Position numbers and translations under genes: made by a program. From NCBI GenBank assembly GCA_946482115.1, contig CAMLQP010000020.1, forward strand, positions 1 to 21,086: DNA of 21,086 nucleotides. Reading direction: 5' to 3'. Below the pieces are notes generated by a model. That model saw only the letters and a program-made list of their open reading frames with translations, had not been told where the DNA came from and did no database searches. This document shows positions 9,104 through 17,199 of this stretch, one piece after another (positions within the stretch are counted from its first letter, which is position 1; every line of letters starts with the position of its first letter). The DNA comes from an uncultured Comamonadaceae bacterium. GTDB lineage: Bacteria > Pseudomonadota > Gammaproteobacteria > Burkholderiales > Burkholderiaceae.

Positions 9104-10348
9104 ATGATTTTTCCCGAAAAAGCCCTTGCGGCCTGGGCGCAGCGCCTGCGCCAGCGTTTCAACCTGCCCGTGCGGCTGCGCTGGGCCACCGGCGGCGCCC
9201 GGGCCGAACAGGCCCCGGCGCTGGACCTGGGCGAGTTCGAGCAGCCCGCCGTGGAGCTGACGGTGCGTCACGCGGCGGCCGTTCCCATGCTGCTGGCGCC
9301 CACGCTGGAAACCCTGGGCGAGGCCTACGTGGAGGGGCTGCTCGATGTCAGCGGTTCGCTGGAGGATGTGCTGGCGGTGGCCCACCGCCTGGCCGAATCC
9401 GCCGATGGCGACGAGCCCGGCCTGCTCGCGCGCGCGGCCCAGCGCATCGCCCACAGCCACCACCACACCCGGCACAGCGACCGCGAGGCCATCCAGTACC
9501 ACTACGACGTCTCCAACGACTTCTACGCCCAGTGGCTCGATCCGGCCATGGTCTATTCGTGCGCCTACTTCGAGAACGGCGACGAGACGCTGGAGCAGGC
9601 GCAGCAGAAGAAGATCGACCACATCCTGACCAAGGTGCGGCTGCAGCCGGGGCAGACGTTGCTGGACATCGGCTGCGGCTGGGGCGCGCTGGTGATGCGC
9701 GCGGCGCAGCAGTTCGGGGCCCGCTGCGTGGGCATCACGCTGTCGCAGCACCAGCACGACCTGGCGCGCGAGCGCGTGCGTGCCGCCGGCCTGGAGGACC
9801 GCGTCGACATCCGGCTGCAGGATTACCGCGACGTCACCGGCCACTTCGACCGCATCACCAGCGTGGGCATGTTCGAGCACGTGGGGCTCAAGCACCTGAA
9901 CGGCTACTTCCGCCGCATCCACGACCTGCTGGGGCCCGACGGCTGGGCGCTCAACCACGGCATCACCTCCACCGACCCCGGCGACGGCGAGACGCGCCAC
10001 GGCGGCGGCCGCTTCATCGACCGCTACGTGTTTCCGGACGGCGAGCTGCCCCACATTGCCACCGTGCTGCGGGCGATGCAGCAGGGCGGCCTGGAGACGC
10101 TGGACGTGGAGAGCCTGCGCCGCCACTACGCGCGCACGCTGCAGTGCTGGTCGCAGGCCTTCGAGGCCCGTTCGGACGTGCTGCGCGCCATGGTGGACGA
10201 GAAGCGCTGGCGCATCTGGCGCATCTACCTGGCCGGCTGCCAGTGGGCCTTCGAGCACGACGAGATCTCGCTCTACCAGGTGGTGTGCCGGCGCGCCGGC
10301 CAGCATGCGGACACGCTGCCCTGGTCGCGCCGCTGGATGTATGCCTGA
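9104..10348 (+). CDS. cfa: Cyclopropane-fatty-acyl-phospholipid synthase
   Basis: This enzyme uses S-adenosylmethionine to add a methylene group to unsaturated acyl chains of membrane phospholipids, often on entry to stationary phase or under acid stress. The product is 414 residues, slightly longer than E. coli Cfa (382). An N-terminal lipid-binding region of about 125 residues is followed by the catalytic domain: YHYDVSNDFY and the YSCAYFE stretch with the conserved Cys, the SAM loop LLDIGCGWG (residues 186-194), GMFEHVG, and a C-terminal WxIYLAGCQWAF segment. The ATG at 9104 follows GGAGGT (9090-9095) with an 8-base gap, which decides it over the longer open frame. It diverges from dsbD; the next gene on the strand is 93 bases away. 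A related fatty-acid methyltransferase is possible, but Cfa fits best. Confidence 0.93.
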   Translation: MIFPEKALAAWAQRLRQRFNLPVRLRWATGGARAEQAPALDLGEFEQPAVELTVRHAAAVPMLLAPTLETLGEAYVEGLLDVSGSLEDVLAVAHRLAESADGDEPGLLARAAQRIAHSHHHTRHSDREAIQYHYDVSNDFYAQWLDPAMVYSCAYFENGDETLEQAQQKKIDHILTKVRLQPGQTLLDIGCGWGALVMRAAQQFGARCVGITLSQHQHDLARERVRAAGLEDRVDIRLQDYRDVTGHFDRITSVGMFEHVGLKHLNGYFRRIHDLLGPDGWALNHGITSTDPGDGETRHGGGRFIDRYVFPDGELPHIATVLRAMQQGGLETLDVESLRRHYARTLQCWSQAFEARSDVLRAMVDEKRWRIWRIYLAGCQWAFEHDEISLYQVVCRRAGQHADTLPWSRRWMYA

Positions 10349-10386
10349 GCCGCGGGCGCCAATTGTCAACTCGCGGATCACACTTT

Positions 10387-10415
10387 TTGACTTAAGAATG
10401 CCTTGAACCTACGCT
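10387..10415 (+). promoter_or_regulatory. Candidate promoter of the 557-residue gene
   Basis: TTGACT (10387-10392, five of six) is followed after exactly 17 bases by TACGCT (10410-10415), a poor -10 match. It lies 26 bases before the start of the gene. The weak -10 keeps confidence low; an activator may be needed. Confidence 0.35.
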
Positions 10416-10441
10416 CCCCGGCTTTCAGGGAGTGAGGAACC

Positions 10442-12115
10442 ATGGGCTTGAGTCAGATGCTGGCGCGCGCGCGGCCGGCCTGCCTGCCGCTGTGGCAGGC
10501 CATCGGGGCGGTGCCGACGGGCGATACCGCGTGCACCCTGTTCTTCTCGGTCTCCAGCGGGCGCGAACGGGCCCACGTGGAAATCGCGCGCGGCCCCGAC
10601 TGGGACAGTGCCTGGCGGCTCGGCGCCCAGGCCCTGGAACGCCGGCTCGCGCGCGGCATGGCGCCGCCGCTGTGGCTGCGGGTGGATGTGCTGGACACGC
10701 TGTCACCCACCACCTGGGGCGAACTCAAGGCGCGCTGGTCGCGCACCAAGCGCAACTACTTCAGCCAGGGCATCGCCTTCGGCGCCGATCTGGCCGAGGC
10801 CGTGCTGCCCGCCGAGATCGGCGCCAACGCGCTGCTCTACGACAACCGGGTGCCGGTCTGCGCGCCCAACGCGGTCAACCTCAAGGCCTACGGCACACGC
10901 CGGTTCGGCCACGGGCTGGTCTGGCCCGCGGCCGACGCCGATCCGGTCTGGACCTTCCGCACCCGCGCGGTCTTCGACGACGGTGCCGGGACCCACGTCA
11001 TCGAACATGCCGGCCGCTTCGCCGGCCACCGCCGCCTGCCCGACTGGGGCGAGGCCGACGTCACCACCCTGGTCGAGCGCTCGACCGGCTATCTGGCGCG
11101 CCAGGTCCAGGCCGACGGCCGCTACCACTATGGCTGGTTCCCCTGCTTCGACCGCCCGATCGGCCACTACAACACGCTGCGCCACGCGAGCTCCACCTAC
11201 GCGCTGCTCGAAGGCTGGGAAGTGACCGGCCGCGCCGAGGAGCGCGCCGCCATCGACCGCGCGCTGGACCACCTGGTCACGCACCTCATCCAGCGCCACG
11301 TGCTGGACGACGGCAGCACCGTGGCCTACCTGGTGGACACCGGCGACGAGATCAAGCTCGGGGGCAACGCCGTGTGCCTGCTGGCCCTGGTCAAGCACGC
11401 CGAGCTCACCGGCGACCGGCGGCACCTGCCGCTGATGGAGCAGCTGGCCCTGGGCATGCTGCGCATGCAGGACCCGGCCAGCGGCCGCTTCGTGCACGTG
11501 CTGCACCACCCCACGCTCGCGCTCAAGGCCGAGCACCGCATCATCTATTACGACGGCGAGGCCGCATTCGGCCTGATGCGCCTGTACGGGCTGACGCGGG
11601 ACCCTCGCTGGCTCGCGGCGGTCGAGAAGGCGTTCGACCACTTCATCGCCGCCGAGCACTGGCGCGCGCACGACCACTGGCTGAGCTACTGCGTCAACGA
11701 ACTCACCCTGCACCGCCCGCTGGAGCGCTATTTCCGCTTCGGCCTGGACAACGTGCGCGGCCACCTCGACTTCGTGCTCGAGCGCATCACCACCTTCCCC
11801 ACGCTGCTGGAGCTGATGATGGCGGCGCAGACCATGATCGGGCGGCTGCAGGCCGACCCCGCGCAGAGCCACCTGCTCGACGGTTTCGACCTGGAGAAGT
11901 TCGGGCGCGCGCTGGCCTTTCGCGCCCGCTACCTGGCCAACGGCTTCTTCTGGCCCGAGCTGGCCATGTACTTCAAGAACCCGGCGCGCATCGTGCACGG
12001 CTTCTTCATCCGCCACCACGGGTTCCGGGTCCGCATCGACGACGTCGAACATTACCTGTCGGGTTATGTCGCCTACCGCAAGCACCTGCGGGCCGTGGAG
12101 CCCGCACATCTTTAA
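10442..12115 (+). CDS. Conserved-looking protein of unknown function, probable six-hairpin (alpha/alpha) fold
   Basis: I do not recognise a named family for this 557-residue protein. No signal peptide or membrane segment is seen, so it is probably cytoplasmic. Two parts can be read. Residues 1 to about 195 form a mixed alpha/beta region with an Arg/Lys-rich RTKRNYFSQGIAFG stretch. Residues about 200-557 are helix-rich, with repeated aromatic and His motifs: YHYGWFPCFDRP (228-239), NTLRHASSTYALLEGWE (243-259), GDEIKLGGNA, IIYYDGEAAFGLMRLYGL (from 367), HWRAHDHWLSYC, and a C-terminal IDDVEHYLSGYVAY. Such motifs suggest an (alpha/alpha)6 toroid as in glycosidases, lyases and sugar epimerases; this is inference. 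The ATG follows AGGGAG (10427-10432). cfa is upstream and a type I secretion operon lies 124 bases downstream on the same strand. A sugar- or polymer-acting enzyme is possible. Confidence 0.8.
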   Translation: MGLSQMLARARPACLPLWQAIGAVPTGDTACTLFFSVSSGRERAHVEIARGPDWDSAWRLGAQALERRLARGMAPPLWLRVDVLDTLSPTTWGELKARWSRTKRNYFSQGIAFGADLAEAVLPAEIGANALLYDNRVPVCAPNAVNLKAYGTRRFGHGLVWPAADADPVWTFRTRAVFDDGAGTHVIEHAGRFAGHRRLPDWGEADVTTLVERSTGYLARQVQADGRYHYGWFPCFDRPIGHYNTLRHASSTYALLEGWEVTGRAEERAAIDRALDHLVTHLIQRHVLDDGSTVAYLVDTGDEIKLGGNAVCLLALVKHAELTGDRRHLPLMEQLALGMLRMQDPASGRFVHVLHHPTLALKAEHRIIYYDGEAAFGLMRLYGLTRDPRWLAAVEKAFDHFIAAEHWRAHDHWLSYCVNELTLHRPLERYFRFGLDNVRGHLDFVLERITTFPTLLELMMAAQTMIGRLQADPAQSHLLDGFDLEKFGRALAFRARYLANGFFWPELAMYFKNPARIVHGFFIRHHGFRVRIDDVEHYLSGYVAYRKHLRAVEPAHL

Positions 12116-12164
12116 CTATTGTCAGAGACATTTCCGAAGCTTCTTCCAGCCCTTACAGTCCACC

Positions 12165-12187
12165 CGCACGGCCCTGGTGACCGTGCG
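12165..12187 (+). other. Stem-loop ahead of the type I secretion genes
   Basis: CGCACGG (12165-12171) and CCGTGCG (12181-12187) form a perfect 7-base-pair stem with a 9-base loop. No T-run follows, so it is not a standard terminator. It lies 52 bases before the TolC-like start and could act in the leader RNA or mark the end of the upstream transcript. Confidence 0.35.
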
Positions 12188-12239
12188 AGAACACAAGGCC
12201 CGCGCATCGCCAAAGGGCCCGCCTTCAGGGAGAGATTTC

Positions 12240-13655
12240 ATGACGTTTCAATCACGCGCCACCACGGCGCGCCCCCGCGCATCCGGATGGCCGTCATCCG
12301 CACTGGTGGGGGCCCTGTGCCTGGCTCCCTGTCTGTCGTGGGCGCAGGGCGCGGCGCCCGCCGCGCCCGCTCCGGGGCCTGCCCTGGCCAGCGCCACGGT
12401 CAGCCCCACCATCCCCTGGCTCGAGACGGTGCGCGCCGCCGCGCGGGCGAAGCCGTCGGTGCGGATGGCGCAGGCCGCGGTGGAGCAGCAGGTCCATGGC
12501 GTGGACGGCGCCAAGGCCGGCTACTACCCCCAGGTGCAGGCCGGCGTGACGGCCGGCAGCCAGTCCGGGCAGGGCGGCGGCGCACGCCGGGCCACGGTCA
12601 GCGCCACGCAGATGATCTACGACTTCGGCAAGGTCGACGCCAGCGTGCGCAGCGCCGAGGCGGGGGTGGCCCGGCAGCAGGCGCTGCTGCGCAAGGAGGT
12701 CGACAGCGTGATCGAGCTGGCCGCCCAGGCCCAGGTGGAGCTGCACCGCAACCAGGCGCTGGAGCGCATTGCCGACGAGCAGATGGTGGTGCTGCGCGAC
12801 ATCGTGCGCATCACCGAAAGGCGTGCCGAGGCGGGGGCCAGCTCCCGCACCGACCCGATCCAGGCCCGCTCGCGGCTGGAGGCCGCCGAGGCCGCACGCA
12901 TGAACTGGCGGGCCCAGCAGGACCAGTGGCGCAGCCGGCTGCAGGCCCTGCTGGGCGGCACGCCGGTGGCCGGCACCGCCGAGCCCGCGCCGCAGGCGCT
13001 GCTGGACCAGGCGCTGCAGCGCCCGCCGGCCTACTGGAACGAACTGCCGGCCGCCCAGGCCGCCCGGGCCGACCGCGACGACGCGCAGGCGCGGCTGGAC
13101 AGCGCCAAGGCGCAGCGCTACCCCACGCTGGCGTTGCAGGCCGAGCTGGCCCGCAACCTCGGCGCCACGGGCACGGCGCGCAAGACCGACCGGGGGGTCT
13201 ACCTGACGCTGAACAGCTCGCTGTACCAGGGCGGGCAGGCACAGGCCGCCGAGCGCGCCGGCGCCAGCGCACTGGAGGCCGCCGGCGCCCTGCTCGACAC
13301 CACCCGCCTGGAGGCCGAAGACCGCCAGCGCAGCCTGCAGCTGCAGGCCGCCAGCCTGCGCGAGCGCACCACCATGCTGGAGCGGCGCTCGCGCAGCATG
13401 GGTTCGACCCGCTCGCTGTACCGCGAGCAGTACCTGTCCCTGGGCAGCCGCACCGCGCTGGACCTGCTCAACGCCGAGCAGGAAATCGGCCAGGCCGAGC
13501 AGGACCTGGTGAACAGCCGCCACGACTTCTGGCTGACCCAGGTGAGCTACCTGGTGGCGGCCGGCCTGGCGCGCGAGGTGCTGGGCGTGGCGGAGCCGCA
13601 GCCCTCCGGCAGCGAACGACAAGGCCTGGCCGGTTCCCCGGCCGAGGCCCGGTGA
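12240..13655 (+). CDS. TolC/LapE-like outer membrane protein of a type I secretion system
   Basis: A 471-residue outer membrane efflux protein that would form the channel-tunnel through which the ABC exporter and adaptor encoded next release their substrate. An N-terminal signal peptide has a hydrophobic stretch around residues 21-33 and a likely cut after SWA (about residue 36). The two pseudo-repeats typical of TolC are visible: RRAEAGASSRTDPIQARSRLEAAE in the first half, and the matching YLSLGSRTALDLLNAEQEIGQAE in the second. Long Ala/Gln/Glu-rich helices make up the tunnel. The ATG at 12240 is preceded by AGGGAGAG (12227 onward) at good spacing; the frame is open upstream to 12066, but that stretch lies partly in the preceding gene and precedes the signal peptide. 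It begins a three-gene exporter unit. Confidence 0.93.
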   Translation: MTFQSRATTARPRASGWPSSALVGALCLAPCLSWAQGAAPAAPAPGPALASATVSPTIPWLETVRAAARAKPSVRMAQAAVEQQVHGVDGAKAGYYPQVQAGVTAGSQSGQGGGARRATVSATQMIYDFGKVDASVRSAEAGVARQQALLRKEVDSVIELAAQAQVELHRNQALERIADEQMVVLRDIVRITERRAEAGASSRTDPIQARSRLEAAEAARMNWRAQQDQWRSRLQALLGGTPVAGTAEPAPQALLDQALQRPPAYWNELPAAQAARADRDDAQARLDSAKAQRYPTLALQAELARNLGATGTARKTDRGVYLTLNSSLYQGGQAQAAERAGASALEAAGALLDTTRLEAEDRQRSLQLQAASLRERTTMLERRSRSMGSTRSLYREQYLSLGSRTALDLLNAEQEIGQAEQDLVNSRHDFWLTQVSYLVAAGLAREVLGVAEPQPSGSERQGLAGSPAEAR

Positions 13656-13668
13656 AAAGGGAACGACC

Positions 13669-15948
13669 ATGGATGCAGCAGTCAGAGAAGAACCGCGGGA
13701 AGAACCGCAGGGTGATGCCGCCGCCACCGTGCCGGCGGGCGTGGGCGGGCCGGGCGCCGTTGCCGGTTCGGGCCGGACGGTGGTCGAGTCGTGGCTGGAC
13801 GCCCTGTGGCAGGTGGCCCGCCACTACGGCCTTGACGCCTCCAAGGAACGCGTCAAGGTGGACGTCAACTGGCTCGCCGGAGACGTGCCCCTGGACGTGC
13901 TGATCGACCGCATGGCCCGCCAGATGGGGCTGAGCGTGGTGTTCGACCAGTTTTCCGAAGCCATGCTCGACCCCTGGCGCCTGCCCCTGGTCGCCGACCT
14001 CGGCGAAGGCGGCGTGGCCGTCATCGAACAGGCCGGTTCCGACGGGCGGGTGAGCCTGCGGCTGAGCGGCGACGGCGGCCTGGTGACGCAGGTGGCGCTG
14101 GCCGACCTTGAGCCGCGCCTGCGCCGCGTCCTGCTGGCCAAGCCGGTGGGCTCGGTGCCCGATGCGCGGGTCGACGAATACATCAAGCCCTACCAGCCCG
14201 ACTGGTTCTGGTCCCTGGTCCTCAAGGAGTGGCCACGCTACGGCGACGTCATGCTGGCGTCGCTGGTGGCCAACGTGCTGACGCTGGCGGCCATGCTGTT
14301 CACCATGCAGGTGTACGACCGCGTCATACCAGCCCAGTCCGAGCCCACGCTGTGGGTGCTGTACGGCGGCATGCTGGTTGCCCTGACCTTCGCCTTCGTG
14401 ATGCGGGTGCTGCGCACCAAGGTGTCCGACATGGTGGGCAAGCGCGCGGACCTGCGCATCTCCGACCGCGTGTTCGGTCACGCGCTGCGCATCCGCAGCG
14501 AGGCGCGGGTGGAGTCCACCGGCAGCTTCATCTCGCAGCTGCGCGAGCTGGAGCAGGTGCGCGAGCTGGTCACGTCCACCACGGTGGCGGCCCTGGCCGA
14601 CCTGCCGTTCTTCCTGCTGTTCCTGTTCGTGATGTGGTGGATCAGCGGTTCGCCGGCCCTGATGGCGGTGCCGCTGGGCTTCATCGTCCTGCTGGTGGTG
14701 CCCGGCGTGCTGGTGCAGCCGGTGCTCGCGCGGCTGTCCAAGGAGGGCATGCGCGAAGGGGCCCTGCGCAACGCCATGCTGGTGGAGGCCGTGCAGGGCA
14801 TCGACGACATCAAGACGCTGCGGGCGGAATCGCGCTTCCAGAACCAGTGGAACCACGTCAACGCGGTGATGTCCACCATCGGCATGAAGCAGCGCATGGT
14901 CACCTCGCTGCTGACCAACTGGACCCAGGAGGTGCAGACCCTGGTCTACGCCACGGTGGTGCTGGTGGGGTCCTACAAGGTGATGTCCGGCGACATGTCC
15001 ATGGGGGTGCTGGTGGCCAGTTCCATGCTGGCCTCGCGCATGGTCGCCCCGCTGGGTCAGGTCACGGCCATCCTGGCGCGCTGGCAGTCGGCCAAGGTGG
15101 CGCGCGACGGGCTCAACCAGCTGATGCAGAAGCCGGTCGACCATCCCGAGCAGGAGCGGCGCGTGCACCGGGCGGTGCTGCGCGGCGAGTACAGCCTGTC
15201 CGGCGTCACCTTCCGCTACGGCGGCAACGTACCTCGGCCCACGCTGGACATCGCCAAGCTCGACATCCGCGCGGGCGAGCGCCTGGCCCTGCTGGGGCGC
15301 AACGGCGCGGGCAAGTCCACCCTGCTACAAATCCTGTCCGGGCTGTACCGGCCCGCCGACGGCGCCGTGCTGCTGGACAAGCTGCGACTGTCCGACATCG
15401 ATCCCACCGACGTGCGGCGCGATGTCGTGCTGCTGAGCCAGACGGCCAACCTGTTCCACGGCTCGATCCGCGACAACCTCACGCTGGGCCTGCCCCACGC
15501 GCGCGACGAGGACATCCTGCGCGCCCTGGACCTGACGGGCGCGCTGGCCTACATCAACGCCCTGCCCGACGGGCTGGAGCACATGATCCTCGAAGGCGGG
15601 CGGGGTCTCTCGGGCGGCCAGAAGCAGATGCTGCTGCTGGCGCGCACCGTGATCCGCGAGCCCCACGTGCTGCTGCTCGATGAGCCCACCGCGTGGATGG
15701 ACGACGTCTCCGAGCGCGCGCTGATCGACAAGATGGGCCCCTGGCTGGCCCAGCGCACGCTGGTGGTGTGCACGCACCGGCCCGCCGTGCTGCAGTGGGT
15801 GGACCGGGTGGTGGTGCTGGACCAGGGCCGGGTGGCGCTGGACGGGCCCAAGGCCCGGGTGCTGAGCCGCCGCGCCGCGCCGGTGCCGGTGGTCGAGCCC
15901 GCGCAGGTCGCGCGGGAGGAACAGTCCGACAAGGGAGCCAGCGCATGA
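13669..15948 (+). CDS. Type I secretion ABC transporter, LapB-like, with degenerate peptidase domain
   Basis: A 759-residue fused membrane-ATPase exporter that would power one-step secretion of a large protein. After a low-complexity N terminus, residues about 40-165 form a C39-peptidase-like domain that contains no cysteine, so it cannot cleave and probably docks the substrate, as in HlyB and LapB. The transmembrane domain begins near residue 190 (MLASLVANVLTLAAMLFTMQVYDRVIP). The ATPase has Walker A GRNGAGKST (543-551), signature LSGGQ (647-651), Walker B with Asp671 and Glu672, and the H-loop His703. The overall pattern, especially the YDRVIP segment, matches the LapB class that exports RTX adhesins. 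It lies 13 bases after the TolC-like gene, and its TGA overlaps the adaptor ATG. Confidence 0.94.
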   Translation: MDAAVREEPREEPQGDAAATVPAGVGGPGAVAGSGRTVVESWLDALWQVARHYGLDASKERVKVDVNWLAGDVPLDVLIDRMARQMGLSVVFDQFSEAMLDPWRLPLVADLGEGGVAVIEQAGSDGRVSLRLSGDGGLVTQVALADLEPRLRRVLLAKPVGSVPDARVDEYIKPYQPDWFWSLVLKEWPRYGDVMLASLVANVLTLAAMLFTMQVYDRVIPAQSEPTLWVLYGGMLVALTFAFVMRVLRTKVSDMVGKRADLRISDRVFGHALRIRSEARVESTGSFISQLRELEQVRELVTSTTVAALADLPFFLLFLFVMWWISGSPALMAVPLGFIVLLVVPGVLVQPVLARLSKEGMREGALRNAMLVEAVQGIDDIKTLRAESRFQNQWNHVNAVMSTIGMKQRMVTSLLTNWTQEVQTLVYATVVLVGSYKVMSGDMSMGVLVASSMLASRMVAPLGQVTAILARWQSAKVARDGLNQLMQKPVDHPEQERRVHRAVLRGEYSLSGVTFRYGGNVPRPTLDIAKLDIRAGERLALLGRNGAGKSTLLQILSGLYRPADGAVLLDKLRLSDIDPTDVRRDVVLLSQTANLFHGSIRDNLTLGLPHARDEDILRALDLTGALAYINALPDGLEHMILEGGRGLSGGQKQMLLLARTVIREPHVLLLDEPTAWMDDVSERALIDKMGPWLAQRTLVVCTHRPAVLQWVDRVVVLDQGRVALDGPKARVLSRRAAPVPVVEPAQVAREEQSDKGASA

Positions 15949-17171
15949 AAACCCCCGCACTCACCCCCCAGGGCCAGCCCGGCAGGGCGTTGCTGCCCGC
16001 GCGGGCCGGCCGGCAGGCACTGGCCGCGCACGACGAGCGCATGCCGCGCAGCACGCTGGTGATCTGGGTCACCCTGGCAGCCCTGGTGGGGCTGCTGACA
16101 TGGGCCAGCCTGTTCGAGCTGGACGAGGTCACCACCGGCACGGGCAAGGTCGTGCCCAGCTCGCGCGAGCAGTTCATCCAGTCGCTCGAGGGCGGCATAT
16201 TGACCGAGCTGCGGGTGCGCGAGGGCGACCTTGTCGAGGCCGGCCAGGTGCTGGCCCAGCTGGACCGCACCCGCGCGGAGTCGACGCTGGGCGAGAGTGC
16301 CTCCCGCATGCGGGCCGCGCTGGCGACGGCCGCCCGGCTGCGCGCCGAGGTGGACGGCGGGCCGCTGAAGTTCCCGGCCGAGGTGATGGCGGAGCCCGAC
16401 CTGATGCGCAGCGAGACCGCCCTGTACGAATCGCGCCGGCGCAGCCTGAGCGAAAGCACGGCCGGCCTGACCGAGGCCCTGGCCCTGGTGCAAAAGGAGT
16501 ACCGCATGACCTCGATGCTGGCCAAGGAAGGCGCCGCCAGCAACGTGGAGGTGCTGCGCCTGCAGCGCCAGGCCAACGAGCTGCAGATCAAGCTGACCGA
16601 CCTGCGCAGCCAGTACCTCGTCAAGGCGCGTGAGGAGCTCGCCAAGGCCAACGCCGAGGTCGAGGCGCAGCAGGCGGTGTCGCGCGGCCGCGCGGACGCT
16701 CTCACCCGGTCCACCCTGCAGTCGCCGGTCAAGGGGGTGGTCAAGAACGTGGAGGTCACCACCGTCGGGGGCGTGGTGCCGCCCAACGGCAAGGTGATGG
16801 AGATCGTGCCGGTGGAGGACCAGCTGCTGGTCGAGGCCCGCATCGCCCCGCGCGACGTGGCCTTCATCCACCCGGGCCAGCGCGCCGTCGTCAAGGTCAC
16901 GGCCTACGACTACGCCATCTATGGCGGCCTGGAAGGCCGGGTCACCACCATATCGCCCGACACCATCCAGGACGAGGTCAAGCGCGACACCTACTACTAC
17001 CGCGTGTTCGTGCGCACCGATTCCGACAAGCTGGTCAACAAGGCCGGCCGCGAGTTCGCCATCTTCCCCGGCATGATCGCCACGGCAGACATCCACACCG
17101 GCAGCAAGTCCATCCTGAGCTACCTGCTCAAGCCGCTGAACCGGGCGCGGGAGGCCCTGCGCGAACGCTGA
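15945..17171 (+). CDS. HlyD/LapC-family type I secretion adaptor protein
   Basis: A 408-residue periplasmic adaptor that would bridge the inner-membrane ABC exporter and the outer-membrane channel. A short cytoplasmic N terminus is followed by one membrane segment (about residues 36-57). The lipoyl-like half-motifs come next (GTGKVVPSSREQFIQSLEGGIL and VREGDLVEAGQVLAQLD), then a long coiled coil rich in Ala, Glu and Arg (about residues 120-250). The second lipoyl half follows (LQSPVKGVVKNVEVTTVGGVV), and a beta-barrel domain runs to the end. The ATG overlaps the preceding stop as ATGA and is preceded by GGGAG (15933-15937), indicating translational coupling. The C-terminal SILSYLLKPLNRAREALRER is typical of HlyD/LapC members. 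A 14-base tandem duplication spans its stop codon. Confidence 0.94.
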   Translation: MKTPALTPQGQPGRALLPARAGRQALAAHDERMPRSTLVIWVTLAALVGLLTWASLFELDEVTTGTGKVVPSSREQFIQSLEGGILTELRVREGDLVEAGQVLAQLDRTRAESTLGESASRMRAALATAARLRAEVDGGPLKFPAEVMAEPDLMRSETALYESRRRSLSESTAGLTEALALVQKEYRMTSMLAKEGAASNVEVLRLQRQANELQIKLTDLRSQYLVKAREELAKANAEVEAQQAVSRGRADALTRSTLQSPVKGVVKNVEVTTVGGVVPPNGKVMEIVPVEDQLLVEARIAPRDVAFIHPGQRAVVKVTAYDYAIYGGLEGRVTTISPDTIQDEVKRDTYYYRVFVRTDSDKLVNKAGREFAIFPGMIATADIHTGSKSILSYLLKPLNRAREALRER

Positions 17172-17192
17172 TCGGGTGGGGCTGATCGGGTG
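17167..17192 (+). repeat. Short tandem repeat over the adaptor stop codon
   Basis: The 12-mer GCTGATCGGGTG occurs at 17167-17178 and again at 17181-17192, a period of 14 bases. The first copy contains the TGA of the adaptor gene. It looks like a recent small duplication in the 28-base gap between convergent genes; no function is evident. Confidence 0.75.
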
Positions 17193-17199
17193 CCGGGGC

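Noticed and set aside
8960..10381. 473-residue minus-strand open frame opposite cfa
   Set aside because: Shadow of cfa with no recognisable motif and Val/Gln/His-rich composition.
12066..12239. Longer start for the TolC-like protein
   Set aside because: The extension begins inside the preceding gene and would put 58 residues before an otherwise normal signal peptide; the ATG at 12240 has a good ribosome-binding site.
10442..17171. Whole secretion cluster as a horizontally acquired island
   Set aside because: No tRNA, integrase, transposase or flanking repeats, and base composition looks the same as in the neighbouring genes.
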